NCBI RefSeq assembly: GCF_963675165.1
Contig: NC_087378.1
Span: 7,865,273 to 7,929,272 of the forward strand
DNA: 64,000 nucleotides
Source of the DNA: Halichondria panicea
Taxonomy: Eukaryota > Porifera > Demospongiae > Suberitida > Halichondriidae
Direction: 5' to 3'
Part shown: positions 24,301 through 35,300 of the stretch, one piece after another
How the letters are laid out: the number at the start of each line of letters is the position of its first letter
How positions within the stretch are numbered: the stretch's first letter is position 1
Notes under the pieces: model-generated
The model's input: the letters and a program-made list of their open reading frames with translations, nothing else
Told to the model about the DNA's origin: nothing
Databases searched by the model: none
Program-made: the position numbers and the translations under genes

Positions 24301-25832
24301 ATTCCTTGCAGGAAGGTTGGACTCCTCTGATGTGGGCTGCTCAAGAGGGTCATGCCGAGATGGCTAGATTTCTACTAGAGAAAGGAGCATTTGTGGATTT
24401 CCCTGACGAGGTATGAATAGTCAAACACCACTGCCCCACTCCTATAGCTATCATTGTCTGCCACACAGAATGGGTGGACTCCAGTCATGCAAGCCAGTCA
24501 GGGAGGTCATGTGGATGTGATGAATATCCTGCTGGACCACAACGCTAAAGTCAGCCACTTGACTTCTTCTGTGAGGCCCTTTTTGCTGTTCCAATAAGAA
24601 TTAGTGTGTATAATACAATTTATTCAATCTCAGACAACCTGGTGTGCTCTGATGGCGGCTGCTAAGAACAAGCACAGTGATGCGGTGGACACACTTCTGA
24701 AGAGAGGAGCTCAAGTGGACATACAGAGAGATGTAAGGATCAGAGAAAGTATACTATCTGCAGTGTCTATACATTTTTACCCATTACAGGATGGATCCAC
24801 CACACTACAAGTTGCTAGCTACTACTCAGGCAACTCTGGTATCATAGACACTTTGATCAATCGTGGAGCAAATGTTGATCATGTAAACAAGGTACTGCAT
24901 GTTAATGTGTCCTGCAATTGTTATGAATATATACATTCATTTTCATTATAGGATGGCATGACTGCTCTAATGCTGGCCTCCAGTAAGGGACACCTGGACA
25001 CAGTACAAGCTCTGCGGAGTGGTGGGGCAGACCTGAACCAGGAACATACCGTGAGTGCATGCATGTGCATGTGCCCCAGACATAACTGTAATTACAGGGG
25101 AGTGGTTGGACCGCCCTCTTCTTTGCTGCCAAAGCGGGGAACTGTGATGTGTTTAGAGAATTGTTGTGTCGAGGAGCAGTAACAGAGACCTCGTCAGTGA
25201 GTTTAATTATGAGGAATCGAAGTACATTTCTGTGAGAGTTAGACAAGAATTCCGTGACTTGAAGTTTAATTAGTGATTGGTCTTTTCTTAAGCAGTGGCA
25301 TAGGAAGGGGGGCTCCAGGGGCTGGAGCCCCCCGGCCCCCCCCCCATCTTTCGAGATGACTTAGAGCTGCTCTATATGTAGATTATGCTTCCTACGCCAC
25401 TGTTAAGTACATAATCTAACAGCTACATAGATTGAGTTAAAGCTCGCTATAGCACCATCCACTACTCTTAAGCTTTATGCAATATGCCATTGCTGCAGGA
25501 TAAAGTTGAAAATGTTGCTCGCATGTCAGCTAGCCATGAGGAACTCCTGTCAGACCTTGGGAAATACAAGAAGATATCAGAATGGAAAAAGGATACCGAG
25601 AAGGTATTACTATTATAATTATGTGCTTGGGTGGATTAATTGAATGGTCAGTTTATTTACTCTGGTATATTTTTGTATGCAGCTTGCACATGAGCGAACA
25701 AGGAAAGCAATGGAAGCTTTGGAGCGTTTTGCACAGACTCTCAGTTTCTCCAACACCTGTAGTAGCGAAGTGAGAGCTTCAGCTGAACTGTTGAATACTC
25801 TTAGAAGAGAGATCTCTTGTAACAATAACTAG
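21349..25832 (+). CDS. Death-domain / ankyrin-repeat protein, about 766 aa, 13 exons
   Basis: Exon 1 (21349-21718) begins MNESIFKSYGKALDLLWD and encodes a clear Death domain (KWYNLGIALEVDP; ITWTGVCEALRKPSV), followed by an acidic Ser/Glu tail. Exon 2 (21816-22576) encodes the unnamed module: helical FMSFLDYHLLEKIIDEHGD, then strands with SGCVELVFALP and LTLSQIAEVAEWTP. Ankyrin exons are 22708-22824, 22883-22981, 23050-23148, 24312-24410, 24469-24570, 24634-24732, 24790-24891, 24952-25050 and 25098-25196. The tail is 25499-25603 (coiled-coil-like) and 25683-25832 ending CNNN. All junctions after exon 2 are phase 0 and the frame is open throughout. The closest relative in the window is the 32315-36586 gene, exon for exon. 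Two fold-back elements lie in the 1.16-kb intron 23149-24311. Confidence 0.82.
23244..23670. mobile_element. Inverted-repeat (MITE-like) element, about 430 bp
   Basis: The left end ATATGTGACAGGCTCTGGGA continues through AAACCAGACTATTGGAGCA. It is matched in inverse orientation at the right end by TGCTCCAATAGTCTGGTTTT and AGAGCCTGTCACATAT. Arms are about 45 bases with few mismatches, and the interior has no coding potential. The element lies in an intron of the 21349-25832 gene and is absent from the paralogous intron 34350-35050. Confidence 0.75.
23754..24252. mobile_element. Fold-back element with long arms and CGTACGTGTTT sub-repeats
   Basis: Both ends read ATGGCAAGCCGTGTGGTTCA when oriented inward, and arms of over 120 bases pair. 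The arms contain tandem ATAAACGTACGTGTTT units. Flanking ATGGTCT occurs at 23747-23753 and again at 24253-24259, consistent with a 7-base target duplication. The paralogous intron near 34998-35010 has a single CATGGTCTATTGTGAC and no insert, so it serves as an empty site. The centre holds two hairpins of the CTAGCCTCGA family (23997-24032 and 24065-24113). Confidence 0.85.
25293..25402. mobile_element. Short MITE with CAGTGGC-type ends, copy 1
   Basis: The ends CAGTGGCATAGGAAG and CTTCCTACGCCACTG are inverted repeats, flanked by TTAAG on both sides. The interior is GC-rich (GGGGCTCCAGGGGCTGGAGCC, a smaller palindrome). It lies in the last long intron of the 21349-25832 gene. A copy at the same site in the 32315-36586 gene (36019-36152) shows insertion before the two genes duplicated. 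Confidence 0.8.
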
Positions 25833-26439
25833 ATTATTGACAGTTTTAAATGCATTTTTTTTTTACCTTATTTTGTTGCACAATTATACATCTTTTTTAT
25901 TGTACCTAATACCTTGTATTAATCTACATGCAAAGCCTGTGCACACTGTACACTAGTGCATGGCTGACTTAGACTAATATTATAAGCTATATATAAGGTA
26001 TACATTTCAAGTGAGGTGAAAAGGGTTGGCGGCTATTGTTGATGTTATTGGTCGTTAATTGGCTGAGACATGTTACTAATGGCTTCTAATGGGGTTATCA
26101 TTAAACAGAGTGGTCCATGATATTCATAGACTATAATTATTAACATCCAACTGTGAGAGCCTCCATAATACCAGGAGCCCATAAATATGAGAAGGAGCGG
26201 CTGACTACAGGGATCACATCTCGTAATTGGTTATGACCGCATTTCCATATATGCAGGGTCACTAAGTGGTTGAATCCCTACACGTGTTATACGCAATGCA
26301 GGGATGCGGTTTGCAAGCACTTAGTCACTTCCAAACAAGGAAGTGCGGTTTCACCGGCAATTACGAGACGTGATCCCCGAGTGTACGTTGAAGTTAGCCG
26401 CTCCTTCTCTTATTTATGGGCTCCTGATAATACACAGCT
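25833..26439. other. Downstream spacer, duplicated after the decayed array
   Basis: About 600 bases follow the stop of the 21349-25832 gene. Much of this stretch (AATCTACATGCAAAGCCTG, GCATGGCTGACTTAGAC, GGTGAAAAGGGTTGG) recurs at about 30990-31390 after the stray final-exon copy, so gene end and spacer were duplicated together. No independent gene is seen. Confidence 0.6.
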
Positions 26440-28285
26440 GCAAATTGCAGTGGGGAATGACTCCATTGATGCATGGCTGCTAAAAAAAATGGGAATGAGA
26501 AATGTATCGAGATATTGGTGGAAAATGGGGCAGATTAGTCTGGGGGCCAGACCTAATAGCTCAGGGGGGGGGGGCAAAATCAAGAGAGCTACAAAGCTAG
26601 CATGACAACCAAAGATCAGTTTCAGCCGGCCATTAATAGTGTTTGTTTCTCTAGTATGAGCAAACACCTCTTGGATTTGCTTTTAAAGATATCTACCAAA
26701 GCCTGATAAGCTTCCTTCAAGGGAAACCTCAGGTATGTTGTTGTGTCACTATGTATCCTAAACCACAACACTCTGTAGGAACCACCAGAGCCACTGGGGA
26801 AGCTACCACCATCAAGACCTCCACTCCTCACACACAAGCTACATCACTCAGTCCCACTCTGGATACACCCACACAGCTGGTACAGGGTGAGGGAACTGAG
26901 GCAGCTCCCCCCACTACAGCAGCACAGACTAAAGTGCCTGGGGCTATTGAAACTGACACTACACCTGCTCAGTTAGACCAACTGATACAACAGGTGAGCA
27001 TTGTTGGGTCTTTAGTGGATGTTTATGTCTGCTCTCCATGTTGCCTATGTGGGACGTGATGAGTGTCTGAGAATCATGATAGAGCCTGCCCCTGGGGCAA
27101 AGTGTCAGGTGGACCTGGAGTTCAAGGATAATTATAAGGTAACATAATATTATATAGTTCACTTTATCCTCTTCCCCTCACTTGAATACAGTTTTAAAAG
27201 TAAAAAGCGGAAATGCTATTTTTAAGTGTAGAATAGTGTACAGAACCTGTGTATACTGTTTGTTAATGTCACTATAATGATAGTGAATGTACAGGTGAAA
27301 AGGGTTGGCTATTGTTAATATTACGTGGTCACTAATTGGCTGAGACATGTTACTAATGCTGGGCTATTCATTAACTACATGTATATGTATAATAATTATA
27401 CATCTGAGAGTCCCCATAAATACACAGCTGCACATTTAATGTGAATTGTATTACATGCAGTGGGGAATGACTCCATTAATGATGGCTGCTAAAAACGGGA
27501 ATGAGAAATGTATCGAAAAATGGGGCAGATGTGAACGCAAAATCAAAACAGGTGATTAAACTACAAGCATTTTGTTGTTACTGGCTTTGAGTATTTTCAC
27601 TTTCAGTATGCCGGATGGTCACCACTGTTCTTTGCAATCAAAGAGGGGCACCTGAAGATAGCCAAGCTTCTGTTGGCTAACAAAGCTAGCATGACAACCA
27701 AAGATCAGGTCAGCCGGCCATTATAACACAAAATATTTATAGTGTGACTTTCTTTGTTTCTCTAGTATGAGCAAACACCTCTAGGATTCGCTTTTAGCCA
27801 CAAGAAAGATATCTACCAAAGCCTGATAAGCAAGGGAAACCTCAGGTATGTTGTTGTGTCACTATGTATCCTTATCACTCTTTGTAGGAATTGAAGGCTA
27901 TCAGAGCCACTGGGGAAGCTACCATCATCAAGACCTCCACTCCTCACACACAAGCTACACCACTCAGTCCCACCCTGGATACACCCATACAGCTGGTACA
28001 GGGTGAGGGAACTGAGGCAGCTCCCCCCTCTACAGCAGCACAGACTGAAGTGCCTGGGGCTACTGAAACTGACACTACACCTGCTCAGTTAGACCAACTG
28101 ATACAACAGGTGAGCATTTGTTGGGTGTTTAGTGGATGTTTTAAGAGTGTGTGAATTTCTCACTGCAGGCAAAGAGTTCTGCTAGGAGTGCAGTGAGCAC
28201 GAACATGAAGGACATTGAGCGCAAGCACAGGAACTACATGACCCAAGCAATGCAGTCAGGAAGAACAGCTGCTAGTGCTGCATAG
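26440..28285 (+). pseudogene. Decayed partial copies of 3' ankyrin exons
   Basis: This stretch holds fragments matching the last exons of the 6369-12811 gene. A degraded TGGGGAATGACTCC exon lies near 26448. Shortened YEQTPLGFAF exons lie near 26655 and 27767. Thr/Pro-rich exons are at about 26785-26993 and 27888-28109, and part of the exon carrying GRDECLRIM lies near 27030-27138. A TGGGGAATGACTCC exon with an internal deletion is at 27461-27550. One intact ankyrin exon lies at 27608-27709 and an intact final exon at 28169-28285. The order is scrambled, with small deletions and no Death-domain start, so it is not a functional gene. It looks like debris of repeated unequal exchange. A short spliced transcript of the last exons cannot be excluded. 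Confidence 0.75.
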
Positions 28286-28511
28286 CTTTAAAAACTTCAA
28301 GAGTGTTTGTATAAAAAATTATGATAATTATTCATGACTTTATTTGCGTTAGCTACCAGCCCCTCCCCCCCTTTTAGTGCACTATAGGTATTAGCCTCGG
28401 TCCCAGGCCGATTTTTTTTTAATAGAACGAAGTTGACCTAGCGTTCAATTGGAGACGGATCGGCCGGGGGTCGAGGCTATAAATAATAGTTATAGACTGA
28501 GTCCAAGGTCT

Positions 28512-28604
28512 CTATGGGGTTTTGAGACCTGAAGGCCCGAGGCTGTAGCATCTCGAGCGTAGCGAGGGTGCTACTAAGGGCCTGAGGGTCTCAAAACTCC
28601 ATAG
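28512..28604. mobile_element. Inverted-repeat element, GAGCGTAGCGAGGG family, copy 1
   Basis: The arms CTATGGGGTTTTGAGACC and GGTCTCAAAACTCCATAG pair around a core with TCTCGAGCGTAGCGAGGGTG. Related elements lie at 34443-34555, 38286-38386 and 40019-40129. They share the layout arm, GCCC, core, GGGC, arm, but arm sequences have drifted. Confidence 0.7.
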
Positions 28605-29181
28605 TGACCGTTAACGAGGCCTATAACTGGTTTAGAATAGTGCTAAGCAAGCTAGGCTATATTAACACAAAGAAGACTCTGAAACCAAGAGTTTCTACAA
28701 GCCTCAAGCAACGTTAAAGCTTTGCTCTGGCTAGTCTACATAAAAAAACTCACATTGATGAAGGCAGTTTCTGTTTCTTGAGAATCACGCATTGCAAATA
28801 AAAAGTTGCTATTGTCATAGTAGTTAGCTCTGCACTAGAGCACTAGCTATTGTAGCTGCAAGAGAGAGATAAAAGCTGCAAAGCAGCACTCAGAACGCAA
28901 AACTTAAAAAAAAATTAATTTTTAATGATGCACTGTATCATCGTTACTATGACTTCAACATAAACTGTGTGATGCTGCCATGTTCCATACAAGTTAATCT
29001 TGACATCATCTTGCCTGTAGGCATAATCAGTATAATAGACCTACTTAGAAGACCTCAGGTCCATAAGTGAAATAATGGACCTCTCAGTGACCTATCAGAT
29101 TGCAGTATTACTACAAGCATTTTCTAATTATAGGTATTAGTGTAGCCTGAATCGAGGCTAGTATTAGTGCTGCTCCAGTCC

Positions 29182-29793
29182 CAGGGGCGTAGCCAGACTT
29201 TTGACATAGGGGTTTCCTTTTGAAAAACCAGCGGCGCGGTAGCGCCGGGAAATTTTAACCACGCCTACTTCCGGTGCCACACCCTCTTGATTGGGACCTA
29301 CTGGTTACACCTACTGCTCATTGTTTGTAATGACTTTTTTTTACATGTTTGTGAGAAGCTAGCTAGACTAGCTAGTCTAGCTAGCTATAGACATTCAAAA
29401 AGGCAGGTGTCAATTGTGTATTGCTAGTCTAGCTGAGCACCATTACATTTACCTGAGAGGTTTTATGTGGCTGAGATTGTTCTAAACTTGTCCTTCCTGA
29501 ATATCGAATAAAGTTGTGCTTAGAGCTGAGTCTGAGAATACTGGAGCATGCAGGATTGATACTAGAACTTAAGTCTTGGTCTTCTTTGTTTGAGGTAGCT
29601 AGCTAGCTAGCTGAGACAAAGCTAGCCAAAGTGAAACGATTCACGGTGCTATCTCTACATGATTTGCAGCCACGTGCATGAAAAGATGGGCAGGGCTGCT
29701 TGATTTCAATTATTGGGGAGCCCTGCCCAATTTTCTCAGCAGCTCCTGGGGGGGTTTCTGGGCAACCAGGAAACAATGGTAGCTACGCCCCTG
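29182..29793. mobile_element. Non-autonomous element with CAGGGGCGTAGC ends
   Basis: The left end CAGGGGCGTAGCCAG and right end GTAGCTACGCCCCTG are inverted repeats of about 13 bases enclosing 612 bases with no long frame. The ends resemble those of non-autonomous DNA transposons, and no transposase is present. A target duplication could not be identified with confidence. Confidence 0.65.
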
Positions 29794-30575
29794 AGTGTGG
29801 TCCCACTGTGTACACTGTAGCTAGTGTACAGAGCCTATAGTGTGGTCCCACTGTGTACACTGTAGCTAGTGTACAGAGCCTGGTCCCACTGTGTATGATC
29901 ATCCTAGAGTCTATCCCAGGCCTTGTGAAGGAGGCTACCTAGACTAGAGTCGAGTCCTTAATCTATGCTAGAGTCTAGCTGATTTCCAGTATTATATTAT
30001 GGTTACATGATCGAAGTGATTACACAATAAGAGTGATTCCTTGGTAATGCTGGACTGGCTTCCTTCAAGACAGCCTTCTGAGTTACTTAGCCAAAGAAAA
30101 TATGTTTAATATGGCGAATTACTGAGCAACTTCTTTTAGGAGATTTTTTAATGAGAAATTATATTACCTCCATCGGCTCGTCTTTATTTGAATTCACATC
30201 ACATGACCCCCCCCACACATAGTCTGAGTATGCCGTTTCAGAAGGACTTTGTGATAATCCAGTCCAATCGTAGGAGGAAGCCACAAAGCTCCGCCTTCCT
30301 CTCGGGTCGTTTCTCCCTGTCCACCTTCACCCATCCCTCGGCCACATCCATCACACACTCACAGACTGGCCAGCTCAAGTATGGTGAGGAGGGTTAGTCC
30401 ATGTGATCACATGACCCGGCTTTATACCACTTGCCACTTAGGCAATACGTACCAGTACCTGTACCTCACATGCAAACAAACACCTTATGTACATCTAGTA
30501 GATGATTAAGCAGCTTGTATTGTGGTCATAAATTCAGCGACTGATAAGTTTTACAATGTGTAGCCTCGGTCCCAA

Positions 30576-30777
30576 ATCCCCTCTCAATAGGGTATTCCTT
30601 GAAATTGATTACTTGTATTTGAGTCCATTTCTTTAACTTAAATCTGTACATATCTACGGTGACTCTTCCTGTGAATGGCCACTGAAGCGTGTCATCAAAT
30701 TCCCCTCTCATTATGAAAGCATACACTGACATGTGAGTATTCGTTCCAGTTTTGGATCCGTTGTGTCGGATTGTGCA
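30576..30777 (-). pseudogene. Orphan fragment of a TRAF-type MATH domain, antisense
   Basis: Read on the - strand, the segment encodes NGSKTGTNTHMSVYAFIMRG followed by EFDDTLQWPFTGRVTVDMY. In TRAF C-terminal (MATH) domains the conserved run is G-x-G-x-x-THLS-(L/V)-(Y/F)-x-x-x-M-(R/K)-G-x-(F/N)-D-x-x-L-x-WPF-x-x-(R/K)-VT. The match to that pattern is dense. The fragment is bounded on one side by a piece of the Death/ankyrin gene intron (from 30779) and on the other by a CTAGCCTCG-type hairpin remnant (30561-30574). The N-terminal part of the MATH fold, coiled coil and RING/zinc regions are absent nearby, so it is a relic or stray exon, not a complete gene. Confidence 0.65.
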
Positions 30778-30778
30778 C

Positions 30779-32112
30779 TCATTGTGTGGGTGGATTAATT
30801 GAATGGTCAGTTTATTTTCTCTGGTATAATTTTGTGTGCAGCTTGCACTTGAGAGGACAAGGAAAGCAATGGAAGCTTTGGAGCGTTTTGCACAGAATCT
30901 CAGTTTCTCCAACACCTGTAGTAGCGATGAGAGCTTCAGCTAAACTGTTGAATACTCTTAGAAGAGAGATCTCTTGTAACAATAACTAGATTATTGACAG
31001 TTATAAATGCATTTTTTTTATTAACTTATTTTGTTGCACAATTATACATCTTTTTATTTTTATTTAATGCATTTATAACTGTCAATCTTTTTTATTGCAT
31101 GTACCTAATACTGTCACATTGTATTAATCTACATGCAAAGCCTGTGCACACTGTACACTAGTGCATGGCTGACTTAGACTAATATTATAAGCTATATATA
31201 AGGTATACATTTCAAGTGAGGTGAAAAGGGTTGGTGGCTATTGTTGATGTTATTGGTCGTTAATTGGCTGAGACATGTTACTAATGGCTTCTAATAATGG
31301 GTTATCATTAAACAGAGTGGTCCATGATATTCATATAGTTTTATTAACATCCAACTGTGAGAGCCTCCATAATACACATCTGCAAATTGCAGTGGGGAAT
31401 GACTCCATTGATGCATGGCTACTAAAAAAAATGGGAATGAGAAATGTATCGAGATATTGGTGAGATTAGTCTGGGGGCCAGACCTAATAGCTCAGGGGGG
31501 GGGGGGGGCAAAATCAAAAGAGCTACAAAGCTAGCATGACAACCAAAGATCAGGTCAGCCGACCATTATTCTCTATAGTATGAGCAAACACCTCTTGGAT
31601 TTGCTTCAAGAAAGATACTACACCAAAGCTTCCTTCAAGGGAAACCTCAGGTATGTTGTTGTGTCACTATGTATCCTTATCAATAAACCACAACTCTTCT
31701 CTGCAGGAATTGAAGGCCATCAGAGCCACTGGGGAAGCTACCACCATCAAGACCTCCACTCCTCACACACAAGCTACATCATCGGCTCAGTCCCACCCTG
31801 CACACACCCACACAGCTGGTACAGGGTGAGGGAACTGAGGCAGCTCCCCCCACTACAGCAGCACAGACTGAAGTGCCTGGGGCTACTGAAACTGACACTA
31901 CACCTGCTCAGTTAGACCAACTGATACAACAGGTGAGTATTTCAGTGTTGATGTTTAGTGGATGTTTTAAAGAGTGTGTGAATTTCTCACTGCAGGCAAA
32001 GAGTTCTGCTAGGAGTGCAGTGAGCACGAACATGAAGGACATTGAGCGTGAGCACAGGAACTACATGACCCAAGCAATGCAGTCAGGAAGAACAGCTGCT
32101 AGTGCTGCATAG
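30779..32112 (+). pseudogene. Second block of decayed 3' exons
   Basis: It begins with a copy of the last intron and last exon of the 21349-25832 gene (exon about 30842-30989, two bases missing near CCTGTAGTAGCG, which shifts the frame before the expected end). Remnants of the 6369-gene type follow: TGGGGAATGACTCC near 31391, TATGAGCAAACACC near 31578, a Thr/Pro-rich exon about 31706-31932 with internal changes, and an intact final exon 31996-32112 ending AASAA-stop. It has no start region and shows small deletions. A G run sits at 31495-31508. Confidence 0.7.
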
Positions 32113-32314
32113 ATCTAGCATAACCTAAAGACTTTTTGCCAAACTTTGCAACAATAATGTTCAAGACAGCCCCTCCCCTTAAGCTTATAGTATTTAATCA
32201 TGACAAGAATAATTATATCTATGTGATTGCAGTTTAATAAAAGCAACGAAACGACTATTCAAGTAATAGTTAGCTACATTTGCTCTGCAGTAATTCAGCT
32301 ATATTTTGGAAGTT

Positions 32315-35300
32315 ATGGAAGAGGTGAGTGATTTACAATTTAAATCGGCACAGCAAAATGTAACACTAAAATTCATAAGTTACTATTGGCTAAATTAACA
32401 TGCTAGCTAAATATTAGACTGCTGTACCACCTCCTCCTCAGAATATAACAGACTTTTTTGAAGTTCTTGAAAAACTGTGGGATGTTAGGACAGAATGGGA
32501 GAACTTAGGACTTGCTCTTGGTGTACAACGAGAAACAATAAAAAAAATTAAGAGAAAGAACCGTGGAGACGACAATGACTGCTTAAAAGAAATGCTTGAC
32601 GCACGCTTGAAGAAAACCAGCCTCACTTGGTCTGGTTTGTGTGAAGCCCTTAAGAAATCATCAGTGGCTCGTAATAATGTGGCAGAAAGTATTAAAACAT
32701 TTGTACGAAACAAAGCCGCAACGACTTGTGCAAAACGAAAAAAGACTAATGAAGATAACATGCCGCTGCCAAAGAAACCAAAAATTGAAGGGCGTATGCG
32801 AAACTCAAGCCTTCGTAGCGATGGTGCTGAGCCCGATGGTAGTGATGAAAGTCCTGAGCCCGAGGAAAGCCGTAGCAATGAAAGTGCTGAGCCCGACGGT
32901 AGTGATGGAAGTCCTGAGCCCGAGGAAAGTGGTAGCAATGGAAGTGCTGAGCCTGAGGAAAGTCTGGATAGTGACTATGGTAAAGGTAAGTTTCTGTACG
33001 ACTCAACACATAGTACTATTAGTGTATGTTACATTCTTGCATGTATCCCAGCTGCAACCAACAAACACAAAAAGAGGAGGCGTGGCAGCAGTACAGATGA
33101 TGAAATAATGCAGCTGGACATTGATTTGGAGTCCATACAAGAGGCATTTACAAAGTTTAAGTTAGCCACGAAATTGTCTTTAGAGCTAAAGCAAAAAAAA
33201 AGACAAACGATCATCAACGATCTCACTGTTTGTTTGCTGGGTATTCCAAGTAAAAGGGCTGTTAAAGATCGTACAGAGTTGCTTGAGCATTACAGCGATA
33301 ATCTGAATAATGCCAAGACGATAGATGCTATCTTTCAAGTGATGGAGAAATTTACGTCATTTTTAGATTACCTTTTCCTGAAAGATATCATAAACAAGCA
33401 CGGAGAACCAGAGGACGAAATTAATTTGAAAAAATATACTGAGCAACTCGAAAATTTCATTCATAATTGGAAAGTAAAGCGGCCTCTTCATGTCAAAGAA
33501 AGTACGAAACATCAGACAAAGTGGAAATACAAGCTGGACACCGATACACTGAAATGGTATAAAGATATCAAAAAAGATATTGCAAAGTTCGTGGGCGCTA
33601 AAGTGCGTGAAGTAGTTCTGGTAGAAATCAAGCCTGGCTGTGTTGAGCTCATCTTTGCACTGCCTACGACAGCAGTTGAGAGGCTGCTATCCCTCACTCT
33701 CTCCCAGATTGCCGAAGTAGCCGAATGGACACCTACTGTGCTTAATGTGACAGTGGTAGATGGACGTTTGAAAGATAGTATCATCTATGAGGTGAGTTTT
33801 TCCAAACTGAAAGTAAACTGCCTTGCATAGTTTGTCGAGGCTTATCAAAACAATAACCGACGCACACATGTATATACAATTGTATGTACTGTTACTAACT
33901 TATTCTCTATAATTATACTTTTGCAGCCCATCTCAGTGAGGTTGCGGAAAACCTGTCGCAGCGAGACCCCCCCAAATGTTGATCTGGTTAGTACCTATCT
34001 GGAGCAAAAGAGATGTGACATCAACATAAGAGAAGATGATGAGGTAATGAACAGTATGACCTCAGGGCGTATTAATGTGTTTTTGCTAAACCTATTTTAG
34101 TTAAAACGGACCCCGTTGATGTGGGCTCTTAAAAACAAATACATTGATATTGCTAAACTGCTCCTGAAGTACAAGGCTCAAGTTAATATTCAGGACAAGG
34201 TAGTCCTCTTACTAATGGCAGTGTACAGGTAACATTGTGTGTTTGTACAGAAAGGGTGGTCTACGTTGATGCTGGCCTGTAGAGCAGGAGATCTGGAGAT
34301 AGTCCAGGGAATAGTGGCACTGGGAGCAGAGATTGACCTGCCCACAAATGTGAGTAGTCCTCTATACTCAAAAGGAAACCTATATTGGCACACGAAGCCC
34401 TATTGCTATTGTTTGGAAGCCTTAAATAATAGTTAGACACTGTTTTGGAGGTGTCTATGGGATTTAGTAGCCCAAAGGCACTGATTTAGTATCCCGAGCG
34501 TAGCGAGGGTACTAAAGTGGCTGAGGGCTTCTAATCACATGGACACCTCCAAAACTCATTTAGATATTAGTGCGCATGCGCAAACCGCTTGACTACAATA
34601 CAATTACTTGACAACGGATTAATACTAGGTATACTAAGTAAATTTGCAGGTATACTAAGTCCCATAGTATACCGTATAGCGGGTAAGTTTCGTGGGGTAA
34701 AAAATTCGTTCAACTCGAGAAATGGTAGTTTTCGTGAGTAAAAATTTTGTTTAGTCTCGTGGCTGCACGGCATTCCTACGTTCAGATAAGCCACGCCTAC
34801 GATAAAATTTCGTGGAGGTCAGCCTGCCCACGAAAATAACGAATATTTTACCCCACGAAAATTACCCGCTATACGGTACCTGCTCTGAGGCACTTTTCCC
34901 ATGTACTTCCCATGTACTTCCCATGTACTTCCCATGTAGAACTTACATTGAATGTGATGTAGTGATAGGGTTTGTAGACATATGCATGCACCTGTTCATG
35001 GTCTATTGTGACGCACTAATATACATGCAATGTGTGGTTATTTCTTGCAGGAAGGTTGGACTCCTCTGATGTGGGCTGCTCAAGAGGGTCATGCAGAGAT
35101 GGCTAGATTTCTATTGGAGAAGGGAGCATTTGTGGATTTCCCTGACGAGGTATGAATAGTGAAACACCACTGTCCCACCCCTATAGCTATTTTATTGTCT
35201 GCCACACAGAATGGGTGGACTCCAGTCATGCAAGCCAGTCAGGAAGGTCATGTGGACGTGATTAATATCCTACTGGACCACAACGCTAAAGTCAACCACT

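Larger units (their letters stand above)
28286..30560. other. Repeat-rich spacer inside the decayed array
   Basis: No convincing gene was found. It holds a diverged CTAGCCTCG-type hairpin (28392-28479), an inverted repeat around a GAGCGTAGCGAGGG core (28512-28604), a 612-base element with short terminal inverted repeats (29182-29793), and a tandem repeat containing TGTACACTGTAGCTAGTGTA (about 29797-29898). The stretch 30228-30391 is an open, exon-like run (TATGCCGTTTCAGAAG to a GTGAGG donor) encoding a Ser/Thr-rich sequence; I do not recognise it. Confidence 0.6.

Noticed and set aside
30188-30397. Ser/Thr-rich 69-codon frame with exon-like boundaries
   Set aside because: Could be an orphan exon, but no family is recognised and no partner exon is nearby; noted only in the spacer entry.
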